Below, piece by piece: positions 35,097-45,032 of a DNA stretch of 64,000 nt (positions within the stretch are counted from its first letter, which is position 1; each line of letters opens with the position of its first letter). The DNA comes from Terriglobus tenax (GTDB taxonomy: Bacteria; Acidobacteriota; Terriglobia; Terriglobales; Acidobacteriaceae): positions 1,240,001 to 1,304,000 of the forward strand of contig NZ_JAGSYA010000003.1 in NCBI RefSeq assembly GCF_025685395.1, written 5' to 3'. The notes beneath the pieces are model-generated. The model saw nothing but the letters and a program-made list of their open reading frames with translations, was not told the origin of the DNA and did not search any database. Both the position numbers and the translations under genes were made by a program.

Positions 35097-36770
35097 TCAG
35101 GCGCGAGGCTCGGTGCGGCGGTCGTGGTAGCGCAGCTCGATCATGGTGCAGTCGTCGGTGGGCGGAGCTCCGTTCATGAAGCGCTGCACGGAGTCGAACA
35201 TCTCTGCCACGGAGTCGAACTGGGAGGCGGCCTCTTCCAGACGGTCGTCGCCAAAGAATTCGCCGTCAGGATCTTCGGCTTCGGTGACTCCGTCGGTGAC
35301 GAGAATGAGGCGGCTGTTCTGCGGCATCTTAAGGTAAGCGGCGTCGTAGTCGGCGTCCGGCAGCAGGCCCACCGGAAGGTTGGTGGCGGTGAGCTTTTCC
35401 ACCTTGCCGTCGCCCACCAGCAGAGGCATGACGTGACCGCAATTGATGTACTGCAGGTTGCCGTTTTTGCTCAGCTTCAGAACGATCATGGTGGCGTACT
35501 TGCCGATGTCTTTTGCGCAGATGAAGCGGTTGCACATGCGTGCCACCTGCTCCAGCGGCTGGCGCGCCGCGAGCTGCGAGTAAACGAGGCCCTGCAGCGT
35601 GGAGGCCAGGAGAGCGGCGGAGACACCCTTGCCGGAGACATCCGTAATGACGAGCGAGACTCCGTCTTCATCGACCAGAACATCAAAGAAATCGCCGCCG
35701 ACGTCCTTACACGGCACGTTGCGGGCGTTGATGCGGGCGTAGGGGATGTCCGGGATCTGCACGGTCATCAGGCCCTGCTGGATGTGCGCGGCGATGTTCA
35801 GTTCTTCGCGGTAGCGGCGCGCGGCTTCATCGGCGCGGGCCAGGGAAGCGTTTTCGATCAGCGATGCGGCTTCTCCGGCGATGGTTTCCAGCAGGCCGCT
35901 GTCGACCTCGTTGAGTGTGCCGGCCTTCAGGCGGCTGTCGAGATAGAGCACGCCGAGAATTTCACCGCCGAACTCGGACTTGCTGTCGTCGTCGCCGCCA
36001 AAATCGGAATGACGGCTGCGCAACGGAATGCAGATGACGGTGCGAATGCTTCCGGCGACCATGGAGTCCGACAGGCTGCCTTCAGCCGAGAGCGTATCGG
36101 TGATGATGTATTCGGCGGCGCTGCGCGTGGCCTGCTGAATGGCGGACTGCGAGACATCGCGTGCGTCCGGGAGAGTTTCCCCGGCCAGTGAGAGTCCCAC
36201 GGCCATGGTCAGCTCGCTGGTGTCGGTATCGCGCAGGTAGACGAAGCCGCGCTCCATCTTGGTCAGGTCCAGTGTGATCTCGACCAGGGATTTTAGAACC
36301 TCTTCGACCGCGCCGACGGCGTTGAGCTTGCGTGCTGCTTCCAGGAACCAGCGCAGCTTCTCAAGGTCAGAGCCTTCACTGGGCATGGCGATGGACTGCA
36401 TCTGGCCCATCAGGTCTTTCAGGCTGGCGGTATCGCGGGCGGGCTTGCCGAAGCGCAGCAGGGGGCCGTCGGAAGAGCCGAAGCGAATCTTGTCGCCGGG
36501 GGAGAGTACCTGCGGGCCGGCCATGGCGTCCAGGCGGCGACCGTTCAGATACGTACCGTGGGTGCTGCGCAGATCTTCCAGCAGATACTGGCCGTTCTGG
36601 TGATGAATCTGCGCATGGGCGCGCGAAATGAACGGGTGGTCGAGCACCAGCGAACGGTCGTTAAGCCGTCCAATGGTGAATGGCACGCTGTCCAGCGTGC
36701 GGGGGAAGCGGTTTCCGCGATCCTCCAGCAGCATCTTCATGGGGGCAAACGTGCTCTCGGCCATGGTCAT
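35097..36770 (-). CDS. FHA-GAF-PP2C (SpoIIE-type) phosphatase
   Basis: The protein of 557 residues has an FHA phosphothreonine-binding domain at about 18-105 (FTIGRLNDRSLVLDHPFISR, then THGTYLNGRRL) and a GAF domain at about 135-310. The C-terminal SpoIIE/PPM serine phosphatase (about 325-550) has metal ligands in CKDVGGDFFDVL and ITDVSGKGVSAALLAS, and LVTDGVTEAEDPDGEFFGDD. FHA domains read phosphothreonines, so the neighbouring kinase is a plausible partner or substrate. It could act as an anti-anti-sigma-type phosphatase, but no STAS protein is nearby. Confidence 0.9.
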   Translation of the reverse strand: MTMAESTFAPMKMLLEDRGNRFPRTLDSVPFTIGRLNDRSLVLDHPFISRAHAQIHHQNGQYLLEDLRSTHGTYLNGRRLDAMAGPQVLSPGDKIRFGSSDGPLLRFGKPARDTASLKDLMGQMQSIAMPSEGSDLEKLRWFLEAARKLNAVGAVEEVLKSLVEITLDLTKMERGFVYLRDTDTSELTMAVGLSLAGETLPDARDVSQSAIQQATRSAAEYIITDTLSAEGSLSDSMVAGSIRTVICIPLRSRHSDFGGDDDSKSEFGGEILGVLYLDSRLKAGTLNEVDSGLLETIAGEAASLIENASLARADEAARRYREELNIAAHIQQGLMTVQIPDIPYARINARNVPCKDVGGDFFDVLVDEDGVSLVITDVSGKGVSAALLASTLQGLVYSQLAARQPLEQVARMCNRFICAKDIGKYATMIVLKLSKNGNLQYINCGHVMPLLVGDGKVEKLTATNLPVGLLPDADYDAAYLKMPQNSRLILVTDGVTEAEDPDGEFFGDDRLEEAASQFDSVAEMFDSVQRFMNGAPPTDDCTMIELRYHDRRTEPRA

Positions 36771-36804
36771 TTAGGTGGAGCCGCCAGTGTAGCAAACTCA
36801 TGGC

Positions 36805-36838
36805 ACGCTGCCGCACAGAAGCTCAGATGCGGCAGCGT
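36805..36838 (-). terminator. Hairpin after the molybdenum hydroxylase operon
   Basis: An 11-bp perfect stem (36805-36815 with 36828-36838) with a 12-nt loop lies just downstream of the minus-strand large-subunit gene. No T-run follows, so the terminator role is tentative. Confidence 0.5.
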
Positions 36839-36847
36839 AACCGAGGG

Positions 36848-39145
36848 CTAAATGGAGTATCCCGCCCGTTTGAACGGCATGGTGCGGACGCGATCTCCGT
36901 TTGCGGCGAAGAGCGCGTTGCCGAGTGCCGCGGCCAGCGGAGGAACGCAGGGCTCTCCCAGACCGGAGGGACGGAAGTCCGACTGGATGAAGTGAGCCTC
37001 GACCGGCGGAGCGCTGCGCATGCGAAGGATGGGGTAGTCGCCGAAGTTGGTCTGCTGAATGCGGCCATTTTCGACGTTGATCTCCAGCCCCATGGCGGTG
37101 GACAGGCCGTCGATGGCGCCGCCCTGCACCTGGTTCTCCGCGCTGCTCATATTGATGATCGGACCGATGTCGGCAACGGCGGTGATCTTATGTACGGTGA
37201 TCTTCTTTTTGGCGTCGACGCTCAGTTCCACGGCTTCGGCGACATGTCCGCCGTAGGAGCAGGCAAAGGCGATGCCCAACCCATGTCCGGCAGGCAGCTT
37301 TTTACCCCAGCCGGCCTTCTCCGCGCACAGCTTCAGCACGGCCACGGCGCGCTGCGGGTTATAGCTGCGGCTCGGGTCAGGCCGGGGAGCGCCGGGTTGT
37401 TGTGCGGGCGCAGCCAGCGGGCGGGAAAGCCACTCTTCCAGGAACTCGACGTGGTCGCGTCCGGCGGCGAGAGCCATCTCATGCAGGAAGCTGCCGATGA
37501 CGAACATCTGCACGTTGTCTGTGGGAGCGCGCCAGGGGCCGCAAGGAATCTGCAGCGGCATCTTGGTGAGGGCGTAGCGGACGTTCGGCGCGGCGTCGGC
37601 CGGGAAGCTGTTGTTGCTGAGGAAGCCGCCGGAGACGGCGGTCTTGCCGCCATCGGCCGAAAAGCTGACGAGATGGTTCTGGATGGCGCTGAGCTTGCCG
37701 TTCTTGTCTACTGCTCCCTTCAGGAAGTGGTGGCCACCGGCGCGGAACATGTCGTGCGCGAAGTCGTCTTCGCGCTTCCACTGCAGTTTGACGGGAGCGT
37801 TGACCTTCATGGCGATGGCTGCTGCCTCGCACATATAGTCATTGGCCAGACGGCGTCCAAAACCGCCACCGGCGCGCGTCTGGTGCACCATGACCTTGTC
37901 TTCGGTCAGGTTCAGCATCTTGGCCACCATGCCCAGGCCGCGGTCGGCCATCTGGCTAGGGGTCCAGATCTCCATGCAGCCGTCGTGCCACCATGCGGTG
38001 CTGGTCTGTGGTTCAAGCTGCTGGTGCGAGACCATGGCGTAGTCGTAGGCCACGTCGACAATCCTGGCGGCGGAGGCAAAGGCGGCGTCAACGTCGCCGA
38101 CGTTGGTCATAGGAATGGGTAAGGTGGGGGCGAGTTCCTTGGCCTTTGCGGCGGCCTGCGTCAGGGAATCCTTGGAGGCTTCGCTCTCGTCCCACTCCAC
38201 CTTCAGGGCGGCTTTGGCTTTGAAGGCCTGCCAGGTAGATTTGGCGATGATGGCGACGCCGGGCATGACTTCCGCAGGGTTGCCGGTGCCGTCCAGAACG
38301 AATGCATCAACAATGCCAGGCATCTTCTTGATCTCGTCCAGGTTGGAGCTCTTGACCTTGCCGCCTACGGCGGGGCATTTCACGTAGTTGGCGAAGAGCA
38401 TGCCCGGCATGGTGACGTCGATGCCGAAGACCGGCTTGCCGGTAACGATCTTGTCGTTATCAACGCCGGTATAACGCTTGCCCAGCAGGGTGTATTCGGA
38501 GCGCGTCTTCAGCGTGAGGCTGGCAACCTCGGGCACCGGCATGGTGGCGGCATCCTTTGCCAGGGCGCCATAGCTAAGCTTGCGCTTTGACGGTGTGTGG
38601 ATCACGAAGCTGTTGGCCGCGGTGCACTCGCTTACCGGAACCTTCCACTGCTTTGCGGCGGCGGCGATCAGCATGGAGCGCGCGGCTGCGCCGGCCTGGC
38701 GGAGCTGGTCCCATCCGCGCGGAATGGAGGTGGAGCCGCCTGCGCCCTGGTAGCCGTAGACCTTGGGGTTGATGGGAGCCTGATCGACCTTGACGGTCTT
38801 CCAGTCGGCGTTCAGTTCTTCTGCGATGATCAGGCCAAAGGCCGTCTTGATGCCCTGACCGATCTCCGGCCCCTTGGAATAGATGGTGACGATATTGTCC
38901 GGTGCGATGCGGACAAAGGCATTCAGCCCGGAGACAGTGGTCTCGTGGCCTGCCTCTTCGGCGCGGGCGGAACGTGTATCCAGATGGAAGGCCAGGACGA
39001 GTCCACCGCCGGCGAGGCTGGCCAGCTTCAGGAAGGAGCGGCGTCCCATGGCGGTGGCCGTGGCGGGAGCCGGCATGGTTGTCACTTCGGCGATCAGGGC
39101 CTGCATGTCGGCGTCATACTGAGCGAATCTCTCGATGGTCTGCAT
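36848..39145 (-). CDS. Molybdenum hydroxylase large subunit (IorB/xanthine dehydrogenase family)
   Basis: The protein is 765 residues with a strong Shine-Dalgarno (AAGGAG). Unusually for a secreted protein, the Tat motif GRRSFLKLASLAGGG lies about 34 residues in, as in IorB-type subunits. The molybdopterin-binding halves show GPEIGQGIKTAFGLIIAEEL and GGGFGRRLANDY. GLGEPCVPPLAAALG carries the likely catalytic Glu (about residue 731). Family members are two-subunit periplasmic hydroxylases such as isoquinoline 1-oxidoreductase or aldehyde dehydrogenase. It is 9 bp from the iron-sulfur subunit. The substrate is not determinable; molybdate could come from ModABC elsewhere in the window. Confidence 0.88.
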   Translation of the reverse strand: MQTIERFAQYDADMQALIAEVTTMPAPATATAMGRRSFLKLASLAGGGLVLAFHLDTRSARAEEAGHETTVSGLNAFVRIAPDNIVTIYSKGPEIGQGIKTAFGLIIAEELNADWKTVKVDQAPINPKVYGYQGAGGSTSIPRGWDQLRQAGAAARSMLIAAAAKQWKVPVSECTAANSFVIHTPSKRKLSYGALAKDAATMPVPEVASLTLKTRSEYTLLGKRYTGVDNDKIVTGKPVFGIDVTMPGMLFANYVKCPAVGGKVKSSNLDEIKKMPGIVDAFVLDGTGNPAEVMPGVAIIAKSTWQAFKAKAALKVEWDESEASKDSLTQAAAKAKELAPTLPIPMTNVGDVDAAFASAARIVDVAYDYAMVSHQQLEPQTSTAWWHDGCMEIWTPSQMADRGLGMVAKMLNLTEDKVMVHQTRAGGGFGRRLANDYMCEAAAIAMKVNAPVKLQWKREDDFAHDMFRAGGHHFLKGAVDKNGKLSAIQNHLVSFSADGGKTAVSGGFLSNNSFPADAAPNVRYALTKMPLQIPCGPWRAPTDNVQMFVIGSFLHEMALAAGRDHVEFLEEWLSRPLAAPAQQPGAPRPDPSRSYNPQRAVAVLKLCAEKAGWGKKLPAGHGLGIAFACSYGGHVAEAVELSVDAKKKITVHKITAVADIGPIINMSSAENQVQGGAIDGLSTAMGLEINVENGRIQQTNFGDYPILRMRSAPPVEAHFIQSDFRPSGLGEPCVPPLAAALGNALFAANGDRVRTMPFKRAGYSI

Positions 39146-39154
39146 GGCGGCTCC

Positions 39155-39613
39155 TTATGCTTTCGTGCCGGCTGCCTGGTGGATGGCGGCCTTGATGCGG
39201 TTGTAGGTGGCACAGCGGCACAGGTTGCCGGTCATGGCGGACTCGATGTCGGCATCGGTCGGTTTGGGCGACTTGGCCAGCAGGGCAGAGGCGGCCAGGA
39301 TCTGGCCGGCCTGGCAATAGCCGCACTGGGCCACGTCCTGGTCGATCCAGGCCTGCTGCAGGGCGTGGAGCTTTCCGTTTTCAGCGAGGCCTTCAATGGT
39401 GGTGATGCTGCCGGTGACCTGCGAGACCTGCGTCAGGCAGGAGCGGATGGGCTTGCCGTCCATCAGCACGGTACAGGCGCCGCACATGCCGACGCCGCAG
39501 CCATACTTGGTGCCTTTCAGGTCGAGATCGTCCCGGAGAGCCCATAGCAGCGGTGTGTCTTCGGCAACGTCCACGCTGCGGAGCTGTTTGTTTACCTTGA
39601 TCTGGAATGCCAT
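39155..39613 (-). CDS. [2Fe-2S] small subunit of molybdenum hydroxylase (IorA-like)
   Basis: From the ATG at 39613 the protein is 152 residues (MAFQIKVNKQLRSV), the normal family size. The N-terminal plant-type ferredoxin cluster is bound by CGVGMCGACTV...C, and the C-terminal helical cluster by CGYCQAGQI and GNLCRCATY. It passes electrons from the molybdenum centre. It is the first gene of the two-gene operon. It has no signal peptide and is expected to ride through the Tat system with the large subunit. Confidence 0.93.
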   Translation of the reverse strand: MAFQIKVNKQLRSVDVAEDTPLLWALRDDLDLKGTKYGCGVGMCGACTVLMDGKPIRSCLTQVSQVTGSITTIEGLAENGKLHALQQAWIDQDVAQCGYCQAGQILAASALLAKSPKPTDADIESAMTGNLCRCATYNRIKAAIHQAAGTKA

Positions 39614-39891
39614 GACGCCACTCTCGCTTTCTCTCAGCGCGATGCAGACTCGCAATTGTTATGGGGCCGGGGGCTTTCCGCAGCAATGCGCAGGCCGCCC
39701 CGAAAGTCTGGAACATCATCGCATACCGGCTTAGACCTTCGGAAGCCGGGACGGATAGCGTTTTGCGCAGTATTCCGATCGCGCCTGAGCTCATTCTTCC
39801 TGTCCGTGCGGATGGCTGGTGAGGGGCATCGTGTGGCGGAGCAGAGGGTGCATTTGAGACACTAGGCAGAACCGACAAGTTTGAGGGTGTT

Positions 39892-41094
39892 ATGAGTATG
39901 GAAACGCGCCAGTTCATTGAACTGGAAGATCAGTATGGAGCGCATAACTACCATCCGCTGGATGTCGTGGTGGAACGGGCCGAGGGCGCGTGGCTTTTCG
40001 ATGTGGAAGGAAAGCGCTATCTCGATTGCCTGGCTTCGTATTCGGCGGTGAACCAGGGGCATTGTCATCCGAAGATTCTTGCCGCGCTGGTGGAGCAGGC
40101 GGGCAAAGTGACGCTGACCTCACGTGCCTTCCGCAATGACCAATTGCCGCTGCTGCTGAAGGAGTTGCATGAGCTGACCGGCTACGAGCGGGCGCTGATG
40201 ATGAACTCTGGCAGCGAGGCCGTGGAGAGCGCGCTGAAGATTGCGCGCAAGTGGGGCTACAAGCACAAGGGAATTCCGGAAGGGCAGGCGGAGATCATCG
40301 TCTGCTCCAATAACTTCCATGGCCGCACCATCACGATTGTCGGCTTCTCTTCGGAAGACCAGTACCGCGATGGCTTTGGACCGTATCCCGCGGGTTTCCG
40401 CACGATTCCGTTTGGCGATGCCGAGGCCCTGCGGGCCAGCATTACGCCGAACACCTGCGCCTTCCTGGTAGAGCCGATCCAGGGTGAAGCGGGAGTGCTG
40501 ATGCCTCCGGATGGTTTTCTGAGCCAGGTACGCACGATCTGTTCGGAGAACAACGTTCTCTTTATCGCGGACGAGATCCAGTCGGGCCTGGCGCGTACGG
40601 GTAAGATGTTTGCCTACATGCACGACGATGCGCGTCCGGATGTGCTGATCCTGGGCAAGGCGCTTGCGGGTGGTTTCTATCCGGTATCGGCTGTGTTGGC
40701 TTCGGATGAGGTGATGGGCGTGCTGCATCCGGGCGATCATGGCAGCACCTTCGGCGGCAATCCGCTGGCCTGCGCGGTGGCGCGTACGGCGCTGCGTGTG
40801 ATTGTGGATGAGGACCTGGTGACCCGTTCGGCCAGGTTGGGATCGTTGTTCCTGGAGAAGCTGCAGGGCATCAAGAGCCCGGTGATTCGCAGTGTGCGTG
40901 GTCGCGGACTCTGGCTTGCGATTGAGCTCGAGGTTGCGGCGAGGCCGTATTGCGAGGCTCTGCAGGCCGAGGGTCTGCTCTGCAAAGAGACGCACAGCAA
41001 CATTATTCGTATTGCTCCGCCGCTTTGCATTACGGAAGAAGAGATTGCGTGGGCGATGGAGCGGCTGACGCGCGTGCTGGAAACAGCGAAGTAG
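39892..41094 (+). CDS. rocD: Ornithine--oxo-acid aminotransferase
   Basis: The protein is 400 residues, a class-III PLP aminotransferase. [20 protein letters not shown] and [17 protein letters not shown] are typical of ornithine aminotransferase (the Tyr/His of the substrate pocket). Lys256 in [18 protein letters not shown] binds [16 protein letters not shown] and [15 protein letters not shown] complete the signatures. It converts ornithine to glutamate semialdehyde, feeding proline or glutamate. It is monocistronic with GAGGG as Shine-Dalgarno and a strong terminator. Confidence 0.93.
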   Translation: MSMETRQFIELEDQYGAHNYHPLDVVVERAEGAWLFDVEGKRYLDCLASYSAVNQGHCHPKILAALVEQAGKVTLTSRAFRNDQLPLLLKELHELTGYERALMMNSGSEAVESALKIARKWGYKHKGIPEGQAEIIVCSNNFHGRTITIVGFSSEDQYRDGFGPYPAGFRTIPFGDAEALRASITPNTCAFLVEPIQGEAGVLMPPDGFLSQVRTICSENNVLFIADEIQSGLARTGKMFAYMHDDARPDVLILGKALAGGFYPVSAVLASDEVMGVLHPGDHGSTFGGNPLACAVARTALRVIVDEDLVTRSARLGSLFLEKLQGIKSPVIRSVRGRGLWLAIELEVAARPYCEALQAEGLLCKETHSNIIRIAPPLCITEEEIAWAMERLTRVLETAK

Positions 41095-41110
41095 GGAAGC
41101 TGGACAAGAG

Positions 41111-41142
41111 AAAGAGGCCACCGCGGTTGCGGTGGCCTCTTT
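41111..41142. terminator. Bidirectional intrinsic terminator, rocD / receptor 3
   Basis: A perfect 14-bp stem (41111-41124 with 41129-41142), loop GGTT, with T-rich sequence on both sides (AAAG/CTTT), lies between the convergent genes. Confidence 0.85.
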
Positions 41143-41160
41143 GTTGGCTAAAAGGAACGT

Positions 41161-44100
41161 TTAGAAGCTGAACTTCGCCGCCGCCTGGAAGATACGGGGA
41201 TCGGCAGCCGTGGTGGCATTGCCGAAGGTGCCGGAGCTTACCGTGGTGGTGAAGCCGTTCAGGAACGGGTGGTTGAAGACATTGAAGCCCTCAATGCGCA
41301 TCTGCAGCTTCAGGCGTTCGTAGACGTTGAAGTTGCGGCTGAGCGAAAGGTCAAGGTTGTAGTAGTTCGGCTGGCGGAAGGAGTTGCGGCCTACGTTGCC
41401 GAAGGTGCCCACGGCGTTCTGGGTGAAGGCAGCTTTGTTCAGGTAGCCCAGGTTGGCGCGGCGCTGAACCTTGTTACCGGTGTAGATGGCGGTTCCCGTA
41501 ACGTAGTTCGGGCGGTCAAGGCCCTGGCCGGTGCGGGAGTTGTCGATGCCGCTGGTGACGTTCAGCGGGGTGCCGCTGAGGATGCGGACAATCGGCGCAA
41601 GCTGCCAGTCGTTGAGAACAGCGCGTGCAAAGCCGTTCATCGATTTGAAGTGACTGGAGGCAACGATGGAGGTGTTGAAGATATGCCGCACATCGAAGCC
41701 GCAGTTGGCGCGATCTCCACGCGGGTAGGCGGGGTTCTGGTTGATGATGCCGGCAACGTCGCCCGGCGCATCGCCAACGGAGATGCAGTGTGACCAGGTG
41801 TAGTTGGTCAGCAGGCTGAAGCTGTCAGACATACGGTGCTGTACGGCGGCAATAACACCGTTGTAGCTGGAGTCATAGCCATCGCTGATTAGCGTCATGG
41901 TAGGGCTGAAGAATGCACCCTGCGTCGGGTTCGCCAGGGCCAGGACCGTGCGCTGCGGAGCGTTGCCCACGGTGGAGCAAGCGCTGCCAGTACCCGGCGA
42001 AACCGTCAGAGCGCCGCAGGAGCCTGCGCCCGTCCAGGTGCCGGGAATATACACAGCCGGATTGATGGCGCGGCCCAGCCACAGGTGTGCGTTGTGGTTG
42101 CCAAGATAGCTGAGCGACATCATCCATCCGCGGCCAAGGTCCTGCTGGACCGAGGCGGTCCACTGGTAGACGGTTGGGGTCCGGATGTTCCGCGGCAGCA
42201 GAACGTAGTAGGCGTTGGTGGGGAAGACTGCCGAAGAGTTCGGCGGGAAGGTCCCCGGGAAGGGATTGCCACCTGCGTAATTGGCATAGGGATTGGTGAA
42301 GTCGACGGCTCCGGTGGTCGTACTCCCGTTCACCGCGATTTCATTGACGAACGGCGGGCTGGAGGTCAACCGCTGCGAGGTGTACAGGTTGGGCGTGTCA
42401 TACATGATGGCTCCACCGGCCCGGAAGACCGTTTTGCCATTGCCGATGGGGTCGTAGCTGAGCGAGAAGCGCGGCGAGAAGTTGTTCCAACGATTGTTGG
42501 TGAACTTCTTCGGCACTCCCGCGTCGCCGTAGAAGAAGATGCCAGCGGGTGCATTGGGATAAACGGTGCTGTGGGTATTGGCGTTGAATGCGCTCTGGTC
42601 AAAGGTGGAACCGAGTCCGAACTTGTCGGTCTGGTAGAGCATGGGCTCGTAACGAACGCCAAGGCTCAGAGTAAGATGCGAGTTGAAGTGGAAGGTGTCC
42701 TGCGCGTAGAGCGAGAAGATGTTCTGGCGATAGGTGGTTTTCTGCTGACGGCTTTGCCCGAAGCTGTTCTGCTTTCCGGTCAGGAAGTCGATCATCGGCT
42801 CGCCTGCGCTGGTAACCACGCCGCCGCCTACATACTGTCCGCCGCTGGCTGCTCCGGTGAACGAGAAGTTTCCGTTCTGCAGGTAGCCGGCGTTGGTGTT
42901 GTCACCGGTGCGGATGTATTCACCGCCGAAGGCGATCTGGTGCTTGCCCCTGATCCAGTCGATGTCATCCGAAAAGGTCTCGGTATTGACGTTGAAGAAG
43001 CCGGGGGAGCAGGTGCCGCAACCGACGGAGAACTGGTTGGTGACGGACAGGCGTAAATCCACGGGAACGTAGGTGTAGATGTTGACGCCGATCGTGTTGG
43101 CGTTGATGCCACCTGCTGTCGGTCCCCGGTTATTGCGGCGACGTGTATAGCTGGCGTGCGCGCTGTTGACCAGATGGGGTGTCAGGGTGATCGTATCGCC
43201 CAGGGTGAAGGCCATCACACGCTGATCATTGCCGGCGGTGGTAGTAACCAGGAGGTTCGTCGGCGAATAGTAAGCGGGGGCCTTGTAGTTGGTGATGTAT
43301 GAGCGGAAGAAGACGTTGTGGTTGCTGTTGATGTTGTAATCAACGCGACCGATGTACTGGTCTTCCGTGTAGTTCGCCGGGATGGCAACGCTGAAGAAGC
43401 CGGTCGTGGGATCGGCCAGGCTGGTAGGAAGATACTTGACCAGCGCGAGCGATGTCGGCGAAAGGCTGCTCGTTGGAATCTTACGGTAGTTAGCCAGGTT
43501 CGGATTGGTGTTGATCTTGGCGTTTGTCTTTGGATCGTACAGATTGCCGTTGTCGGCGATGGCGCGGGCGCAGTTGCCGGAAGCCGGCATCTGGCTGAAG
43601 TCTCCATTCAGTTCCGCTGCCGTCGGCAGGCAGACGTTCGTGGAGTTGCCGACCTGACGATTGCGCGTTCCCTGGTAACCGAAGAAGAAGAAGGCCTTAT
43701 CAGAGACGATCTTTCCGCCGAAGGTGCCACCGAACTGATTGCGCTTGACGGTGTCCTTGCTGCCGGAAAAGAAGTTGGTCGCGTTGACAACGTTGTTGCG
43801 GATGAACTCAAAGGCCGATCCGTGCCACTGGTTGGTGCCCGAGCGTGTAACGGCGTTCACCAGGGCTCCGGGGTGCAGACCGTTGCGCGCAGGCAGCGAG
43901 TTTGATTCAACGGAGAATTCCTGCAGAGCATCCGGGAAGGGAAAGGGCAGGTTCACATTGGTGAAGTTATCGGTGTGGCCTCCGCCATCCAGCAGGTAGT
44001 TGTTGTAGTTGCCCTGCGATCCTGCGACCGAGATCACCACCGAGGTGATGTAGTTCTTGGAGCCGACCATGTCGTTGTTCGGCGCGGCGACGGCGCCACC

Positions 44101-44595
44101 GGAGAGCAGCACAAGCTGCGTGGGCTGGCGGCCGTTCAGCGGAAGCTCGGTGATGCGCTTCTGATCGATGACCTGCTTGTAGGTCGCCGATTCGGTTTCG
44201 ATGGCAACCCCCGAGGAAGCAACCTCGATGGTTTCCGTCGATGTGCCGACGCTGAGCGATGGGTTGATGGTGATGCTGCTGCCTACCTCCAGCACCAGGC
44301 CGGTCTGCGAGTACCCCTTGAACGATGCCGCCGTGACAGAAAGGGTATAAGCGCCCGGCGGGATGTTCGGCAGCGAATAGCGGCCTTCCGAATCAGTAAC
44401 CGTGTTGCGGGCAATTTTGGTGCCGTTATTGGTGAGGGTGACACTGGCGCCGGTGATGGCGGCTCCTGTGGGGTCTGTGACTCCCCCTTGAAGGCTGGCC
44501 GTGCCGCCTGTCTGGGCGAACACAGAAGCCGTGGTCATCAGCAAGAACAACAGCACCATCCATGAGGATGCGATGCGTCTTTGGCCAAAAGTCAT
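41161..44595 (-). CDS. Oar-like TonB-dependent receptor (3)
   Basis: The 1144-residue receptor is the largest of the four. It has a signal peptide (about 1-28, ending TASVFAQ) and a carboxypeptidase-regulatory-like domain (ASLQGGVTDPTGAAITGASV, about 33-115). The plug contains ITELPLNGRQPTQLVLLSGG and NNYLLDGGGHTDNF. The barrel ends FQAAAKFSF. The Shine-Dalgarno AAGGAAG is good. It is monocistronic, bounded by a terminator downstream and a long intergenic region upstream. The ligand is unknown. Confidence 0.88.
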   Translation of the reverse strand: MTFGQRRIASSWMVLLFLLMTTASVFAQTGGTASLQGGVTDPTGAAITGASVTLTNNGTKIARNTVTDSEGRYSLPNIPPGAYTLSVTAASFKGYSQTGLVLEVGSSITINPSLSVGTSTETIEVASSGVAIETESATYKQVIDQKRITELPLNGRQPTQLVLLSGGAVAAPNNDMVGSKNYITSVVISVAGSQGNYNNYLLDGGGHTDNFTNVNLPFPFPDALQEFSVESNSLPARNGLHPGALVNAVTRSGTNQWHGSAFEFIRNNVVNATNFFSGSKDTVKRNQFGGTFGGKIVSDKAFFFFGYQGTRNRQVGNSTNVCLPTAAELNGDFSQMPASGNCARAIADNGNLYDPKTNAKINTNPNLANYRKIPTSSLSPTSLALVKYLPTSLADPTTGFFSVAIPANYTEDQYIGRVDYNINSNHNVFFRSYITNYKAPAYYSPTNLLVTTTAGNDQRVMAFTLGDTITLTPHLVNSAHASYTRRRNNRGPTAGGINANTIGVNIYTYVPVDLRLSVTNQFSVGCGTCSPGFFNVNTETFSDDIDWIRGKHQIAFGGEYIRTGDNTNAGYLQNGNFSFTGAASGGQYVGGGVVTSAGEPMIDFLTGKQNSFGQSRQQKTTYRQNIFSLYAQDTFHFNSHLTLSLGVRYEPMLYQTDKFGLGSTFDQSAFNANTHSTVYPNAPAGIFFYGDAGVPKKFTNNRWNNFSPRFSLSYDPIGNGKTVFRAGGAIMYDTPNLYTSQRLTSSPPFVNEIAVNGSTTTGAVDFTNPYANYAGGNPFPGTFPPNSSAVFPTNAYYVLLPRNIRTPTVYQWTASVQQDLGRGWMMSLSYLGNHNAHLWLGRAINPAVYIPGTWTGAGSCGALTVSPGTGSACSTVGNAPQRTVLALANPTQGAFFSPTMTLISDGYDSSYNGVIAAVQHRMSDSFSLLTNYTWSHCISVGDAPGDVAGIINQNPAYPRGDRANCGFDVRHIFNTSIVASSHFKSMNGFARAVLNDWQLAPIVRILSGTPLNVTSGIDNSRTGQGLDRPNYVTGTAIYTGNKVQRRANLGYLNKAAFTQNAVGTFGNVGRNSFRQPNYYNLDLSLSRNFNVYERLKLQMRIEGFNVFNHPFLNGFTTTVSSGTFGNATTAADPRIFQAAAKFSF

Positions 44596-44948
44596 ACAAG
44601 GACTTCCTTTCCGATTTTGGTCAGACCATTTTTTTGAAACTGCAGAATTGGCCTGCCAAAATTCGACGGAACTATAGGAGTCCTACGGGTCGAGGGTCAA
44701 CGGAAATCTTGTCCTCTATTGGATTTTTTCCCGCGATGAAACGTCCCAATTTCTCCATATGCTTCATAAATATTGATTAGTTACTGGGTTGAAATAAAGT
44801 TCGGAGCTCGTACGATGCCTCTTTCCGCCTTCCGCCTCTCTCTGCGAGAGAGCATGCTGAAAGTTTCTTATCGAATATCCCAAGGTCATACCAAAGAGAG
44901 AGAAAAAACCACGGCCAACCAGTTATGTTCAACAATATGGGCGGATGC
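44596..44948. other. Intergenic region upstream of receptor 3
   Basis: No gene is supported in this 353-bp stretch. It must contain the receptor 3 promoter (minus strand) and, at its right edge, the promoter of the leader-peptide unit. Confidence 0.5.
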
Positions 44949-44977
44949 TTGACGGAATGGGCAGGCCGGTCTACGAT
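44949..44977 (+). promoter_or_regulatory. Sigma-70-type promoter of the cysteine leader unit
   Basis: TTGACG (44949-44954), 17-bp spacer, TACGAT (44972-44977). The predicted transcription start is about 44983-44985, which is the ATG of the leader peptide, so the transcript is probably leaderless. Confidence 0.6.
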
Positions 44978-44984
44978 CTTCTCC

Positions 44985-45032
44985 ATGACGCATCGTCTGT
45001 ATCCGCATCTGCGTTGTTGTTGCTCCCGCTAG
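44985..45032 (+). CDS. Poly-cysteine leader peptide (putative attenuator)
   Basis: A 15-residue ORF, MTHRLYPHLRCCCSR, ends at TAG. There is no Shine-Dalgarno, consistent with leaderless translation. Three consecutive Cys codons near the end would stall ribosomes when charged tRNA-Cys is low. The Cys-codon region TGCTC (45021-45025) can pair with GAGCA (45053-45057), enclosing two small hairpins, so stalling would change downstream folding. Poly-Cys upstream ORFs controlling sulfur genes are known in mycobacteria; the same role here, acting on the CHRD/LanC-like genes, is inference. Confidence 0.5.
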   Translation: MTHRLYPHLRCCCSR

